Source of the DNA: Pseudomonas helvetica
GTDB taxonomy: Bacteria; Pseudomonadota; Gammaproteobacteria; Pseudomonadales; Pseudomonadaceae
DNA: 64,000 bases
Assembly (NCBI RefSeq): GCF_039908645.1
Contig: NZ_CP150917.1
Span: 2,119,501-2,183,500, forward strand
Reading direction: 5' to 3'
In this document: positions 34,909-44,293 of the stretch, one piece after another
Layout of the letters: every line of letters starts with the position of its first letter
How positions within the stretch are numbered: position 1 is the stretch's first letter
The notes under the pieces: model-generated
Database searches by the model: none
What the model was told of the DNA's origin: nothing
What the model saw: only the letters and a program-made list of their open reading frames with translations
Position numbers and translations under genes: made by a program

Positions 34909-37308
34909 ATGCCGTTGCACGCCGTACGACCCAAGATCCTGGGCTTGATCAGTGAAGATGTTTCGGCCTGGCTCATTGCGCTGCTGGTGTTGCTGGCCGG
35001 CGGCGTACTGACGGGGCTGCTCGCCTGGGCCAGCTTCAATGCGCAGCATCAGCAGATGGCGCAGCGTTTCCAAATGCTGGTCAACGAACGCAAGAGCCGG
35101 ATTACCGAGCGTTTCGACGATCAGGAGCAGCGCCTTGATAGCCTGCGGCGATTCTTCGTCAACTCCGAGTCGGTTTCCCGTGAAGAGTTCGACGGCTTTA
35201 CCAAAGCACTGTTGCACAGGACTCAGGCCTACGCCTGGGCGCCGCTGGTTGCCCGCAGTGAACGTTCCGCGTTCGAGCAACGGGTGCGCGAACAAGGTAA
35301 AGCAGGATTTTCCATTCGCGATCTGACACCTTCCGCAGAGCTGCAACCTGCCGCCTTGCGCGATGAATACGCGCCGGTGTTGTACAGCCAGGCGCTAGGC
35401 TCAAAAGCCGCGCCGCTGGGTTTTGATTTGCTCTCGGAACCGACACGTCGGGCAACGCTGGAAAGGGCCCGCACCCTCAACGCGATGGCGGTGTCCGAGC
35501 CCACGCTGCTGATTGGCGTCGATCCTGAATATGCCCATGGCGTGCTGCTGGTCGAGCCGGTTTTGCGCGATACCGCAGCGTCAGCTCATGACGCTACGCC
35601 CCTTGGTTATGTGCTGGCAGTGATCAGCATGCGTCAGTTGGTAGTCGATGGTTTTCCGTTGCCCGGGCAGGACAACCTTGTGGTGCAGATTCGTGATCGG
35701 GCACAGGGCGCTCAGGCGCAAGCGCTCTACGAATCTACCAACCCGGTGGCGAATCAGCCGCTGCATTACAGCTCGATGTTGCGACTGGGCGAACATGTCT
35801 ACGATCTCGATATTCGTACCAGCCGCGTGTTTGAACATGCCACTCATTCGGCGGTTGCCAGCCTGATCGTGATGGGAACGCTGTTGAGCGTGCTGCTCAG
35901 TGCCTTGCTCTACATTCTGGTCAGTCAACGGCAACGAGCGCTGGCGCTGGTCGAGCAGCGTACCCGCGAGTTGCGCCTGCGAGAACAGGAGTTGAGCGGC
36001 GCTCATGGTCAATTGCGCGGGGTGCTGGCCGCGGCGACCCAAGTGGCGGTGATTGCCACCAACCTGCGCGGTGTGATCACAACGTTCAATGCCGGTGCCG
36101 AGCATATGCTCGGCTATCGCAGTGTCGATGTGTTGGGACAGGCGACCCTGGAAAGTCTGCATCTGCCCGCTGAGCTGGAAGCGCGAGCCGTGGAACTCAG
36201 TCAGCGTTACTGCAAGCCGGTGCCGGGCTGTCAGGCGATGCTGGTGGAAGGTGGCAAAGCGGGTGGGCATGAAGCGCGTGAATGGACCTTGGTGCGCCAG
36301 GACGGCAGCCATCTGACGGTGAACATGCTCGCCACCGCAGTGCTTGATGAGCAGGGGCTGTGGGTCGGGAATCTGGCGATCTGCATCGACATTACCGAGA
36401 GTAAACGCGTGCATGAAGCGTTGGCCGCGCGCGATTTACTGCTCAAGAAACTCAGCGCTCATGTGCCGGGCGGCATTTATCAATTCAAGATGGCGGCAGA
36501 CGGGCGCTTCAGTGTGATCTATGCCAGTGATGGCATTCGCGATATTTACGAAATCGACCCGGACGTGCTGCAACAGAACGCCGAGGCCATTTTCGAGCGG
36601 ATCCATCCGCAGGACGTCGCTCGGGTGCGTGCCTCGATCCGGGTCTCTTCGTTAAAGCTCAGCCCGTGGCGCGAAGAGTACCGCGTTCAGTTGCCGGTCC
36701 GTGGTCTGCGTTGGGTACGCGGTGAGGCAACGCCGGAAGAATTGCCCGGCGGCGGAGTGTTGTGGCATGGCTACATTTCGGATATTTCCGACCTCAAGCG
36801 GGTCGAGGAAGAGCTTCGCGCCTTGTCGGTGACCGACTCGCTGACCGGCATTCACAATCGACGCTATTTCCAGGAGCGGCTGACCATGGAAATGGCCCGG
36901 GTCGAGCGAGGTATCGGGGGCTTGGCGGTGATCATGCTGGATATCGATCACTTCAAGCGCATCAATGATGTGTACGGCCATGCGGCAGGCGATCGGGTGT
37001 TGCAGGCGATCTGTCAGCGCATTCGCCAACGCTTGCGGCGCACCGATGTGTTCTGTCGCCTGGGAGGCGAGGAATTCATGGTGTTGTGTCCGGACACCGA
37101 CGGGCAGCATGCCCATACGTTGGCCGTCGAGCTATGGCAGAGCTTGCGCAATACGCCGATCGACGACATGGGCACGGTAACTGCCAGCTTTGGTATCGCC
37201 AGTTGGCGTTCCGGGGAGGGGGCTGATGCCTTGCTGCTGCGCGCTGACTCGGGGGTTTATGCGGCGAAGCAGGCCGGGCGGGATCGGGTTGAGATGGAAC
37301 TGGTGTAG
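34909..37308 (+). CDS. CHASE - PAS - PAS - GGDEF diguanylate cyclase
   Basis: 799 aa membrane sensor. Transmembrane helix about 20-42, periplasmic CHASE domain (about 70-300; 'AYAWAPLVARSERSAFEQRV', 'GFDLLSEPTRRATLERA'), second transmembrane helix about 313-338, short coiled coil, PAS (about 365-490), a second PAS (about 510-630) and GGDEF domain (about 635-797). The active-site motif is GGEEF at about 719-723, with an RxxD inhibition site (RRTD) five residues before it, so an active, product-inhibited c-di-GMP synthase is expected. No EAL domain. The signal sensed is unknown. Weak ribosome site; monocistronic between terminator and REPIN. Confidence 0.9.
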   Translation: MPLHAVRPKILGLISEDVSAWLIALLVLLAGGVLTGLLAWASFNAQHQQMAQRFQMLVNERKSRITERFDDQEQRLDSLRRFFVNSESVSREEFDGFTKALLHRTQAYAWAPLVARSERSAFEQRVREQGKAGFSIRDLTPSAELQPAALRDEYAPVLYSQALGSKAAPLGFDLLSEPTRRATLERARTLNAMAVSEPTLLIGVDPEYAHGVLLVEPVLRDTAASAHDATPLGYVLAVISMRQLVVDGFPLPGQDNLVVQIRDRAQGAQAQALYESTNPVANQPLHYSSMLRLGEHVYDLDIRTSRVFEHATHSAVASLIVMGTLLSVLLSALLYILVSQRQRALALVEQRTRELRLREQELSGAHGQLRGVLAAATQVAVIATNLRGVITTFNAGAEHMLGYRSVDVLGQATLESLHLPAELEARAVELSQRYCKPVPGCQAMLVEGGKAGGHEAREWTLVRQDGSHLTVNMLATAVLDEQGLWVGNLAICIDITESKRVHEALAARDLLLKKLSAHVPGGIYQFKMAADGRFSVIYASDGIRDIYEIDPDVLQQNAEAIFERIHPQDVARVRASIRVSSLKLSPWREEYRVQLPVRGLRWVRGEATPEELPGGGVLWHGYISDISDLKRVEEELRALSVTDSLTGIHNRRYFQERLTMEMARVERGIGGLAVIMLDIDHFKRINDVYGHAAGDRVLQAICQRIRQRLRRTDVFCRLGGEEFMVLCPDTDGQHAHTLAVELWQSLRNTPIDDMGTVTASFGIASWRSGEGADALLLRADSGVYAAKQAGRDRVEMELV

Positions 37309-37323
37309 GCCGGTTCAGGTTTG

Positions 37324-37457
37324 TGTGGCGAGGGAGCTTGCTCCCGTTGGGGCGCGAAGCGGCCCTGAAGGCGATGATCGAGTTGGGTCAGATGTATCTG
37401 ATTTGTTGATTTTGCGGCTGCTGCGCAACCGAGCCGGGAGCAAGCTCCCTCGCCACA
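37324..37457. repeat. REPIN between the diguanylate cyclase gene and dacB
   Basis: Arms 'tgtggcgagggagcttgctc' (37324 on) and its complement to 37457, between two convergent genes. Confidence 0.9.
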
Positions 37458-37480
37458 GTTGCGCAGTGTTTAAGTGGGGC

Positions 37481-38941
37481 TTAAAGCGCCGACTCGGCCG
37501 TTGCCAGTTTCGGCTGGCGGTACAGGTCCAGCAGCACCTGATCGAGCACCGTATGCGCACCAAAAGGTGCCGGATCGTTGAGGATCGCAACCACTGCCCA
37601 GGTGTTGCCATTGTTGTCGCGGCTGAAACCGGCGATAGCGCGCACGGTGTTCAGGGTGCCGGTCTTGACGTGTGCTTCACCCCGCATTGCGGTGGTCTTG
37701 AGGCGTTTGCGCATGGTGCCGTCCATGCCGCTGATCGGCAGCGAGCTGACGAACTCGGCCGAGTACGGGCTTCTCCAGGCAGCCTGCAGCATGGTCGCCA
37801 TTTCACGGGCGCTGACCCGTTCGGCACGCGACAGGCCCGAGCCGTTCTCCATCACCAGGTGCGGCGCGGTGATGCCTTTCTTCGCCAGCCATTGACGCAC
37901 TACGCGTTGTGCGGCTTTTGCATCGTCAGCATCGGCGTCGGTGCGGTATTTCGCGCCCAGGCTGAGGAACAGCTGCTGAGCCATGGTGTTGTTACTGTAT
38001 TTGTTGATATCGCGGATGATTTCCGCCAGGTCCGGCGAGAACGCCCGGGCCAGTACCTTGGCATCCTTTGGTACGGCGGCCAGACGATCCTTGCCCTGGA
38101 TGCTGCCACCCAGTTCCTGCCAGATTGCCCGTACGGCGCCGGCGGTGTAGGTCGCATGATCGAGCAGCGAAAGGTACGTCTGCGAGCTGCAGCCGTCGGC
38201 CAACTGGCCTGCAACGGTCACGCTCACGCTGCCGTCGGCCTGGGTTACCGGGTTGTAGCGCACGCCCCCGGAACACTGTTTGCCGCTAAGCGCTTTGACC
38301 TGGTTGTCGATGCGAATACTGGCGATCGGTGGTTCGACCGACACCAGTACCTTGCCCGAGTCGTTGCGAGCTACGAAGCGCAAGGCCTTGAGGTTGACCA
38401 TCAGCGCGTCGGGCTTGACCAGGAACGGCTTGTTCTCGTCTTTACCATCGTCATTGAATTCGGGAAGTTGCGGCTGGACGAAGAAGCTGCGATCCAGCAC
38501 CAGGTCACCGGTAACTTGCTGCACGCCATTGGCTCGCAGGTCACGCATCAGCAGCCAGAGTTTTTCCATGTTCAGCTTTGGATCGCCGCCACCCTTGAGG
38601 TACAGGTTGCCGTGCAGAATGCCGCCATTGAGGGTGCCGTCGGTGTAGAACTCGGTTTTCCACTGGTGGTTCGGGCCAAGCATTTCCAGCGCGGCGTAGG
38701 TAGTGACCAGTTTCATGGTCGAGGCCGGATTGACTGAAACGTCAGCGTTGAAAACGGTCGGTGTGCCTGGGCCGTTGAGTGGAATCATCACCAGCGACAG
38801 GGCGTTGTCCTGCAGCTTGCTGGCTTTGAGTGCTTTTTCAACGCTGGGTGGCAGGGTGGTGTTGACCGGGGCAGCGGAAACAGGGAAGGCCAGCGGTACA
38901 AGCAGGCTGGCGAGAAGCAATGGACGCAAAGATTTGATCAT
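37481..38941 (-). CDS. dacB: D-alanyl-D-alanine carboxypeptidase/endopeptidase (PBP4)
   Basis: 486 aa. Signal peptide (1 to about 25, 'LLLASLLVPLAFPVSA'), then a class C low-molecular-mass penicillin-binding protein with the three active-site motifs: S-x-x-K at Ser74-Lys77 ('PASTMKLV'), SxN in 'YSNNTMAQ' and KTG in 'HVKTGTLN'. A large insert between the first two motifs is typical of PBP4. Periplasmic; trims or cleaves peptidoglycan cross-links, and in Pseudomonas its loss affects AmpC induction (from memory). The start ATG 38941 drops a 31-residue non-homologous extension. Confidence 0.95.
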   Translation of the reverse strand: MIKSLRPLLLASLLVPLAFPVSAAPVNTTLPPSVEKALKASKLQDNALSLVMIPLNGPGTPTVFNADVSVNPASTMKLVTTYAALEMLGPNHQWKTEFYTDGTLNGGILHGNLYLKGGGDPKLNMEKLWLLMRDLRANGVQQVTGDLVLDRSFFVQPQLPEFNDDGKDENKPFLVKPDALMVNLKALRFVARNDSGKVLVSVEPPIASIRIDNQVKALSGKQCSGGVRYNPVTQADGSVSVTVAGQLADGCSSQTYLSLLDHATYTAGAVRAIWQELGGSIQGKDRLAAVPKDAKVLARAFSPDLAEIIRDINKYSNNTMAQQLFLSLGAKYRTDADADDAKAAQRVVRQWLAKKGITAPHLVMENGSGLSRAERVSAREMATMLQAAWRSPYSAEFVSSLPISGMDGTMRKRLKTTAMRGEAHVKTGTLNTVRAIAGFSRDNNGNTWAVVAILNDPAPFGAHTVLDQVLLDLYRQPKLATAESAL

Positions 38942-39175
38942 CTGAAATAAAACCCTACTGCCGAGGGGGAAAAAGATGAGGGCATGAGAATAAATTCCCT
39001 CGGTGGTCGCGAAAGTGTCGGCATTATGCCCCAAGGAGTAGCGGCTTGTGCCGTATCCAAAGGGCCGAATCCGCTATTTTTTTACCGGCGGTAGGCGCAA
39101 GCCGCCAGAGAATCGGGCAAACCACGGCTTAAACTGCTAAAGTGCCGCCCGTTATTACTTTTGAGGATTGTTCCA

Positions 39176-39520
39176 ATGGCGACTAACCGTTCCCAGCGTC
39201 TGCGCAAAAAACTCTGCGTCGATGAATTTCAAGAGCTGGGTTTCGAACTGAACCTGGATTTCAAAGAAGATCTGGCTGATGAGGCTGTTGACGCTTTCCT
39301 CGACGCGTTTCTGAAAGAAGCCATGGAAGCTAACGGCCTCGGCTACGTTGGCGGCGACGACTACGGTCTGGTTTGCCTGCAAAAACGTGGCTCGGTCAGC
39401 GCTGAACAACGCGCCGCCGTTGAAGCCTGGCTGAAAGCCCGCACCGAGCTGACCAGCGTAGAAGTCAGCCCGTTGCTGGACGTTTGGTACCCGGAAAAGC
39501 CGATCAATCCGGTAGCCTGA
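39176..39520 (+). CDS. yggL: YggL-family ribosome-associated protein (DUF469)
   Basis: 114 aa. Small acidic protein beginning 'MATNRSQRLRKKLCVDEFQE', characteristic of YggL/DUF469, ending 'DVWYPEKPINPVA'. E. coli YggL has been linked to the 50S subunit. TTGAGGA site ahead of the ATG at 39176; an upstream TTG at 39161 is unlikely. It is divergent from dacB across a 234-base gap with no other gene. Confidence 0.92.
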   Translation: MATNRSQRLRKKLCVDEFQELGFELNLDFKEDLADEAVDAFLDAFLKEAMEANGLGYVGGDDYGLVCLQKRGSVSAEQRAAVEAWLKARTELTSVEVSPLLDVWYPEKPINPVA

Positions 39521-39525
39521 TGTTC

Positions 39526-39561
39526 AAAAAAACGGCGACCTGAAGGTCGCCGTTTTTTTTT
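39526..39561. terminator. Bidirectional terminator between yggL and the BenE-type gene
   Basis: Stem ACGGCGACC / GGTCGCCGT with a four-base loop, flanked by A-tract on the left and nine T on the right. It serves both convergent genes. Confidence 0.92.
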
Positions 39562-39566
39562 GCATT

Positions 39567-40757
39567 TCAGGCATTGCGCCAATTCAGAATCATTAACGTA
39601 ATCACCCCCGCCACAATTCCCCAAAATGCCGAGCCAATGGAAAACAGCGTCAGCCCCGACGCAGTGACCATAAAGGTGATCAATGCCGCTTCACGTTCCT
39701 TCACTTGCGCCATAGCGATGCTTAAGCCGTTGATGATTGAGCCGAATAGCGCCAGCGCGGCAATCGACAGCACCAGCTCTTTTGGCAAGGCGGCGAACAG
39801 CGCTGCGAGCGTTGCGCCAAAGACCCCGGCAATCCCGTAGAAAATCCCGCACCAGACGGCCGCGGTGTAACGCTTGTTGCGATCTTCATGGGCATGTGGC
39901 CCGGTGCAGATGGCGGCACTGATCGCTGCCAGGTTGATCCCGTGGGAGCCAAATGGCGCCAGCAACAGTGAGGCGATGCCGGTGGTGGTGATCAGCGGCG
40001 AGGCCGGCACGTTGTAGCCATCTGCGCGTAACACGGCGATGCCGGGCATGTTCTGCGAGGTCATGGCCACCACGAACAATGGAATGCCGATGCTGATGGT
40101 CGCCGCGAGGGAGAAGTGCGGGGTGGTCCAGACCGGGGTGGCCACTTCCAGATGAAAACCGCTGAAATCCAGCAGGCCCATGACGCCGGACAATGCAGTG
40201 CCGATCAGCAACGCCGCCAGCACCGCATAACGCGGCGACAGGCGCTTGACCACCAGATAGGTGAAAAACATCCCCAATACCAGGCCCGTGCGGTGCTGGG
40301 CAGCGACGAAAATTTCACTGCCGATCTTGAACAGAATCCCCGCCAGCAACGCCGCCGCCAGTGACGCGGGAATGCGTTTGACCAAGCGTTCGAAGCTGCC
40401 GGTCATGCCGCAAAGAGTGACGAGCACGGCGCAAGTGATGTAGGCGCCAATCGCCTCGCCGTAGGTCACGCCCGATAGGCTGGTGATCAGCAGCGCCGCG
40501 CCGGGCGTCGACCAGGCGATGGTGATCGGTGTGCGATAGCGCAAGGACAAACCGATCGAGCACACGGCCATTCCAATCGAAATCGCCCAGATCCACGATG
40601 AAATTTGCCCGCTGGTCAGGCCCGCCGCCTGGCCGGCCTGGAACATCAGCACCAGTGAGCTGGTGTAGCCGGTCATCATGGCAATAAAACCGGCGACGAT
40701 GGCCGAAGGTGAAGTGTCGGCCAATGGGCGAAGTTGCGCGTGAGTGGCGTCGGTCAT
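39567..40757 (-). CDS. BenE-family transporter (benzoate:H+ symporter family)
   Basis: 396 aa with about 11-12 hydrophobic helices across the whole length. BenE-family segments: 'SPSAIVAGFIAMMTGYTSSL', 'AWSTPGAALLITS' and 'SHGINLAAISAAICTGPHAH'. Such proteins import benzoate or related aromatic acids, but no benzoate catabolic gene is nearby and the neighbouring genes are for purine use, so the real substrate is uncertain. It is transcribed away from the GntR gene at 41134. Confidence 0.85.
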   Translation of the reverse strand: MTDATHAQLRPLADTSPSAIVAGFIAMMTGYTSSLVLMFQAGQAAGLTSGQISSWIWAISIGMAVCSIGLSLRYRTPITIAWSTPGAALLITSLSGVTYGEAIGAYITCAVLVTLCGMTGSFERLVKRIPASLAAALLAGILFKIGSEIFVAAQHRTGLVLGMFFTYLVVKRLSPRYAVLAALLIGTALSGVMGLLDFSGFHLEVATPVWTTPHFSLAATISIGIPLFVVAMTSQNMPGIAVLRADGYNVPASPLITTTGIASLLLAPFGSHGINLAAISAAICTGPHAHEDRNKRYTAAVWCGIFYGIAGVFGATLAALFAALPKELVLSIAALALFGSIINGLSIAMAQVKEREAALITFMVTASGLTLFSIGSAFWGIVAGVITLMILNWRNA

Positions 40758-40807
40758 GGCGCGGTGTTCCTTGTTCTTGATATACGAATAAAGTCCGCTG
40801 CCACCCG

Positions 40808-40936
40808 TGTGGCGAGGGAGCTTGCTCCCGCTCGGCCGCTTTGCGGTCGTAATGTGTGAGCGAGGTCATCTGAATAAACGAGTCGGCAGGTTTCAGGACT
40901 GCTGCGCAGTCCAACGGGAGCAAGCTCCCTCGCCAC
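40808..40936. repeat. REPIN upstream of the BenE-type gene
   Basis: Arms 'tgtggcgagggagcttgctc' (40808 on) and the complement to 40936, lying between the divergent transporter and GntR regulator genes. Confidence 0.9.
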
Positions 40937-41133
40937 GGGCCAGGTGTTCAAGCCTAAACTTAAACGTGGCAGCTCGTTGCAATACAGCCGGGGGCGTATA
41001 TGGCCGTACAGTCGTGTTGCCACCAGCGGTTGTGTACAATGTGCTGTGTTTTTTACGCAATACTTGCCAGCGACCCTCTGTGCCGTATTACAGTCACAGT
41101 CAATTCGCCGCAGTTCTCCCGACTCGAGTGCCC

Positions 41134-41898
41134 ATGAACGAACAGTTGCAGCCCCTCAAGAAACAACCGCGAGCAGGCAAAGCCGGCCGCAGCGGAACCC
41201 AGGACGATATCGTCTATGCGCATATCTTCGAGGCCATCCTCGAACAGCGCCTGGCGCCCGGTACAAAGTTGAGCGAAGAGGCGCTGGGAGAAATTTTCGG
41301 GGTCAGTCGCACCATCATTCGCCGCGCGTTGTCGCGTCTGGCCCACGAAGGCGTGGTGCTGTTGCGTCCCAACCGGGGTGCCGTGGTTGCCAGCCCGAGC
41401 GTCGAAGAGGCCCGTCAGGTATTCATGGCGCGGCGTCTGGTCGAGAAGGCGATCACTGAACTGGCAGTCGTACACGCGACGGCCGAACAGATTGCCGAGC
41501 TGCGGCAAATGGTCAACGACGAGCGCGATAGCTTCTCCCGTGGCGACCGCGGTGCCGGTATCCGGCTGTCTGGCGAGTTCCACCTGAAGCTGGCCGAGGC
41601 GGCGAAGAACGCCCCGCTGATCAGCTTCCAGCGCAGCCTGGTGTCGCAGACTTCGTTGATCATCGCCCAGTATGAAAGCGGTAACCGCTCGCACTGTTCC
41701 TACGATGAACACACTCAGCTGATCGACGCCATCGAGGCTCGCGATGCTGACCTGGCGGTGAACCTGATGATGCATCACATGGACCACATCGACAGCAAGC
41801 TCAACCTCGACGAAGAAAGCGCCTCGGACGATTTGCATGCGGTGTTCTCGCACCTGTTGCAGACCAAGAAGCCAGGGCGGCCGACCGCCAAACTCTGA
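41134..41898 (+). CDS. GntR/FadR-family transcriptional regulator
   Basis: 254 aa. Winged helix-turn-helix (about 25-95, 'EEALGEIFGVSRTIIRRALS') and FCD domain (about 100-225; metal-type ligands in 'LSGEFHLKLAEAA', 'YDEHTQLIDAI', 'MMHHMDHIDSK'). An N-terminal basic tail of about 20 residues is extra. The in-frame frame opens from 40807 through the REPIN, but ATG 41134 is the sensible start. Placed next to the xdh-guaD purine operon (convergent), so control of purine catabolism or of the neighbouring transporter is likely but unproven. Confidence 0.85.
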   Translation: MNEQLQPLKKQPRAGKAGRSGTQDDIVYAHIFEAILEQRLAPGTKLSEEALGEIFGVSRTIIRRALSRLAHEGVVLLRPNRGAVVASPSVEEARQVFMARRLVEKAITELAVVHATAEQIAELRQMVNDERDSFSRGDRGAGIRLSGEFHLKLAEAAKNAPLISFQRSLVSQTSLIIAQYESGNRSHCSYDEHTQLIDAIEARDADLAVNLMMHHMDHIDSKLNLDEESASDDLHAVFSHLLQTKKPGRPTAKL

Positions 41899-41926
41899 TA
41901 GATCGCGATGGCGGTCTGACAGACGT

Positions 41927-41966
41927 AAAAAAATCCCCCGCAACCTGATGGCTGCGGGGGATTTTT
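41927..41966. terminator. Bidirectional terminator between GntR gene and guaD
   Basis: Stem AATCCCCCGCA / TGCGGGGGATT flanked by A7 on the left and T5 on the right, placed between convergent genes. Confidence 0.9.
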
Positions 41967-41980
41967 CGTTTCAGAAGGGC

Positions 41981-43285
41981 TTAACGCTGGTGAACTAGAT
42001 TCCCTGCCGCGTAAGTTTGCAGAACAGTTCGGTCATCCCCCAATGTCATCAGCACAAACAGCGTCTCGGCGATGCTCTTGGCCTGTTTCAGGCGATAGCC
42101 GAGCAGCGGCGTGGCGTTGTAGTCCAGCACCAGGAAGTCGGCGTCGGTGCCCGGTTGCAGGGTGCCGATCTTGTCTTCCAGGCGCAGTGCGCGGGCACCG
42201 CCGAGGGTTGCCAGGTACAGCGATTTGAACGGGCTCAGGCGTGCGCCTTGCAGTTGCATGACTTTGTAGGCTTCGTTCAGGGTTTGCAGCAGTGAGAAAC
42301 TGGTGCCGCCACCGATGTCAGTGCCCAGGCCGACGTTCAGGTTGTGCTTCTCGGCCATCGGCAGGTTGAACAGACCACTGCCGAGGAAGAAGTTCGAGGT
42401 CGGGCAGAAGGCGATCGCCGAACCGGTTTCGGCCAGGCGTGCGCATTCGTCATCGCACAGGTGCACGCCGTGCGCGAATACCGAGCGTTCACCGAGCAAT
42501 TTGTAGTGGTCGTAGACGTCCAGGTAGCCCTTGCGCTCCGGGAACAGTTCCTTGACCCATTCGATTTCCTGCAGGTTTTCACTGATGTGGGTCTGCATGT
42601 ACAGGTCGGGGTATTCGCTGAGCAACTGGCCGGCCAGGGTCAGTTGTTCCGGGGTGCTGGTCGGTGCGAAACGTGGCGTCACTGCGTAGTGCAGGCGACC
42701 CTTGCCGTGCCAGCGTTCGATCAGCGCCTTGCTGTCGACGTAGCTGGATTCGGCGGTGTCGGTCAGGTAGTCCGGCGCATTGCGGTCCATCATCACCTTG
42801 CCGGCGATCATCCGCAGGTCGAGCTTTTCGGCCGCTTCAAAGAACGAGTCCACCGATTGCGGGTGCACGCTGCCGAACACCAGCGCGGTGGTGGTGCCGT
42901 TGCGCAGCAGTTCCTTGATGAAGATACCGGCGACTTCTTCGGCGTGGGCCTTGTCAGAGAATTGGCTTTCGCACGGGAAGGTGTAGGTGTTCAGCCAGTC
43001 CAGCAGCTGTTCGCCGTAAGCACCGACCATGCCGGTTTGCGGCAGGTGAATGTGCGTATCGATGAAGCCCGGCGTGATCAGCGCATCCTGGTAATGGCTG
43101 ACTTGAATGTCGGCGGGCAGGCTGGCGAGCAGTTCGCAGGCAGGGCCGATGGCGCTGATCTGGCCGTTTTCAGTCACCAGCAAGCCGTCTTCGAAATACT
43201 CGTAGGAGGCTTCGATACCCACCACGGCGGGGTCGGCGATGCTGTGCAGAATGGCGGCACGGTAGGCTTTGCGAGTCAAAGGCAT
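41981..43285 (-). CDS. guaD: Guanine deaminase
   Basis: 434 aa amidohydrolase. Converts guanine to xanthine and ammonia. Metal and active-site motifs: HxH in 'DTHIHLPQTGMVGAYGEQLL' (key HIH), 'MQTHISENLQE', 'FAHGVHLCDDE' and 'GLGTDIGGGTSFSLLQ'. The 'PQTGMVGAYG' stretch is specific for guanine deaminases. It lies 24 bases after xdhC, at the end of the xdhA-xdhB-xdhC-guaD operon, and feeds xanthine to the dehydrogenase. Confidence 0.95.
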   Translation of the reverse strand: MPLTRKAYRAAILHSIADPAVVGIEASYEYFEDGLLVTENGQISAIGPACELLASLPADIQVSHYQDALITPGFIDTHIHLPQTGMVGAYGEQLLDWLNTYTFPCESQFSDKAHAEEVAGIFIKELLRNGTTTALVFGSVHPQSVDSFFEAAEKLDLRMIAGKVMMDRNAPDYLTDTAESSYVDSKALIERWHGKGRLHYAVTPRFAPTSTPEQLTLAGQLLSEYPDLYMQTHISENLQEIEWVKELFPERKGYLDVYDHYKLLGERSVFAHGVHLCDDECARLAETGSAIAFCPTSNFFLGSGLFNLPMAEKHNLNVGLGTDIGGGTSFSLLQTLNEAYKVMQLQGARLSPFKSLYLATLGGARALRLEDKIGTLQPGTDADFLVLDYNATPLLGYRLKQAKSIAETLFVLMTLGDDRTVLQTYAAGNLVHQR

Positions 43286-43309
43286 TGTCGTTCTCGGTTC
43301 GTGGCTTTT

Positions 43310-44152
43310 TTAGTTCGAGGCGTGGCTGCGGCGCGAGGCGGGCAGCAGTTTGGCAATAGGTTCGGCTTTCGCGCCGTGCTGGCCGAAATTCGCGTTATAG
43401 GTGGCGATGATTTCGCCGGCGATGGAGATGGCGATTTCCACCGGCAACTTGCCTTTGACCTCGCCGAGGCCCATCGGGCAGCGCATGCGTTGCAGCACGG
43501 CGTTGTCGAAACCGCGCTCGCGCAGGCGGTGTTCGAATTTCACCCGTTTGGTCTTCGAGCCGATCAGGCCGAAGTAGGCAAAGTCGTTGCGCTTGAGGAT
43601 TGCCGCGGTGAGCTCCAGGTCGAGCTGGTGATTGTGGGTCATGACGATGCAGTAACTGCCAACGGGCAGGTCGTCAATTTCGTCCACCGGTTCTTCGGCG
43701 ACGATTTTACGCACGCCGTGGGGGATCTGTTCGGGGAACTCGGCTTCCCGCGAATCGATCCAGCGCACGCGGCAGGGCAGGCTGGCCAGCAACGGCACCA
43801 GCGCCCGACCGACGTGGCCGGCACCGAATACAGCGATCTGTGCCTGTACCTGGCCCATGGGCTCGAACAGCAGCACCGTGACGCCGCCGCAGCATTGACC
43901 GAGGCTGGCGCCGAGGGTGAAACGCTCCAGATGGGTGTCCTGTTTGCCGCTAGCAAGCATCTCCCGGGCGACCTGCATCGCCTTGTATTCCAGGTGCCCG
44001 CCACCGATGGTGTCGAACGCCTGCGTGGCGCTGACGACCATTTTCGAACCGGCATTGCGCGGCGTCGAGCCGAGCTCTTCGATGATGGTCACCAACACGC
44101 AGGGTTCACCCTGGGTTTGCAGGTCGGCGAGGGCGTCGATCCAGTTGTACAT
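43310..44152 (-). CDS. xdhC: Xanthine dehydrogenase accessory protein XdhC
   Basis: 280 aa. XdhC binds the molybdenum cofactor, helps its sulphuration, and inserts it into XdhB; it is not a subunit of the final enzyme. Family marks: 'ELGSTPRNAGSKMVV' near the N-terminus, a Rossmann-like middle ('VAVFGAGHVG' type, here 'IAVFGAGHVGRALVP'), and 'CPMGLGEVKGKLPVEIAISI' at the C-terminus. The start ATG 44152 removes an extension that reads into the REP element upstream. Confidence 0.93.
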   Translation of the reverse strand: MYNWIDALADLQTQGEPCVLVTIIEELGSTPRNAGSKMVVSATQAFDTIGGGHLEYKAMQVAREMLASGKQDTHLERFTLGASLGQCCGGVTVLLFEPMGQVQAQIAVFGAGHVGRALVPLLASLPCRVRWIDSREAEFPEQIPHGVRKIVAEEPVDEIDDLPVGSYCIVMTHNHQLDLELTAAILKRNDFAYFGLIGSKTKRVKFEHRLRERGFDNAVLQRMRCPMGLGEVKGKLPVEIAISIAGEIIATYNANFGQHGAKAEPIAKLLPASRRSHASN

Positions 44153-44189
44153 GTTCACCTCAACATTTCTGTTGTCTGTTCGGGCCTCA

Positions 44190-44279
44190 TCGCGAGCAAG
44201 CTTTGCTCCTACGGAATGGCGGCGGTTCACGATGATGCGATCGACGCAAAACTTGTAGGAGCAAGGCTTGCCCGCGAAG
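44190..44279. repeat. REP pair between xdhC and xdhB
   Basis: Imperfect inverted arms 'tcgcgagcaagctttgctcc' (from 44190) and 'gtaggagcaaggcttgcccg' (to 44279) form a hairpin inside the operon mRNA. It is of the same family as the element at 3128-3219, with more arm divergence. Confidence 0.75.
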
Positions 44280-44293
44280 GCCGCGCCTCGGTT

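Noticed and set aside
39567..40757. Purine transporter serving the xdh-guaD operon
   Set aside because: Sequence segments match the BenE family, not nucleobase transporters of the NCS1/NCS2 type; the purine link is position only.
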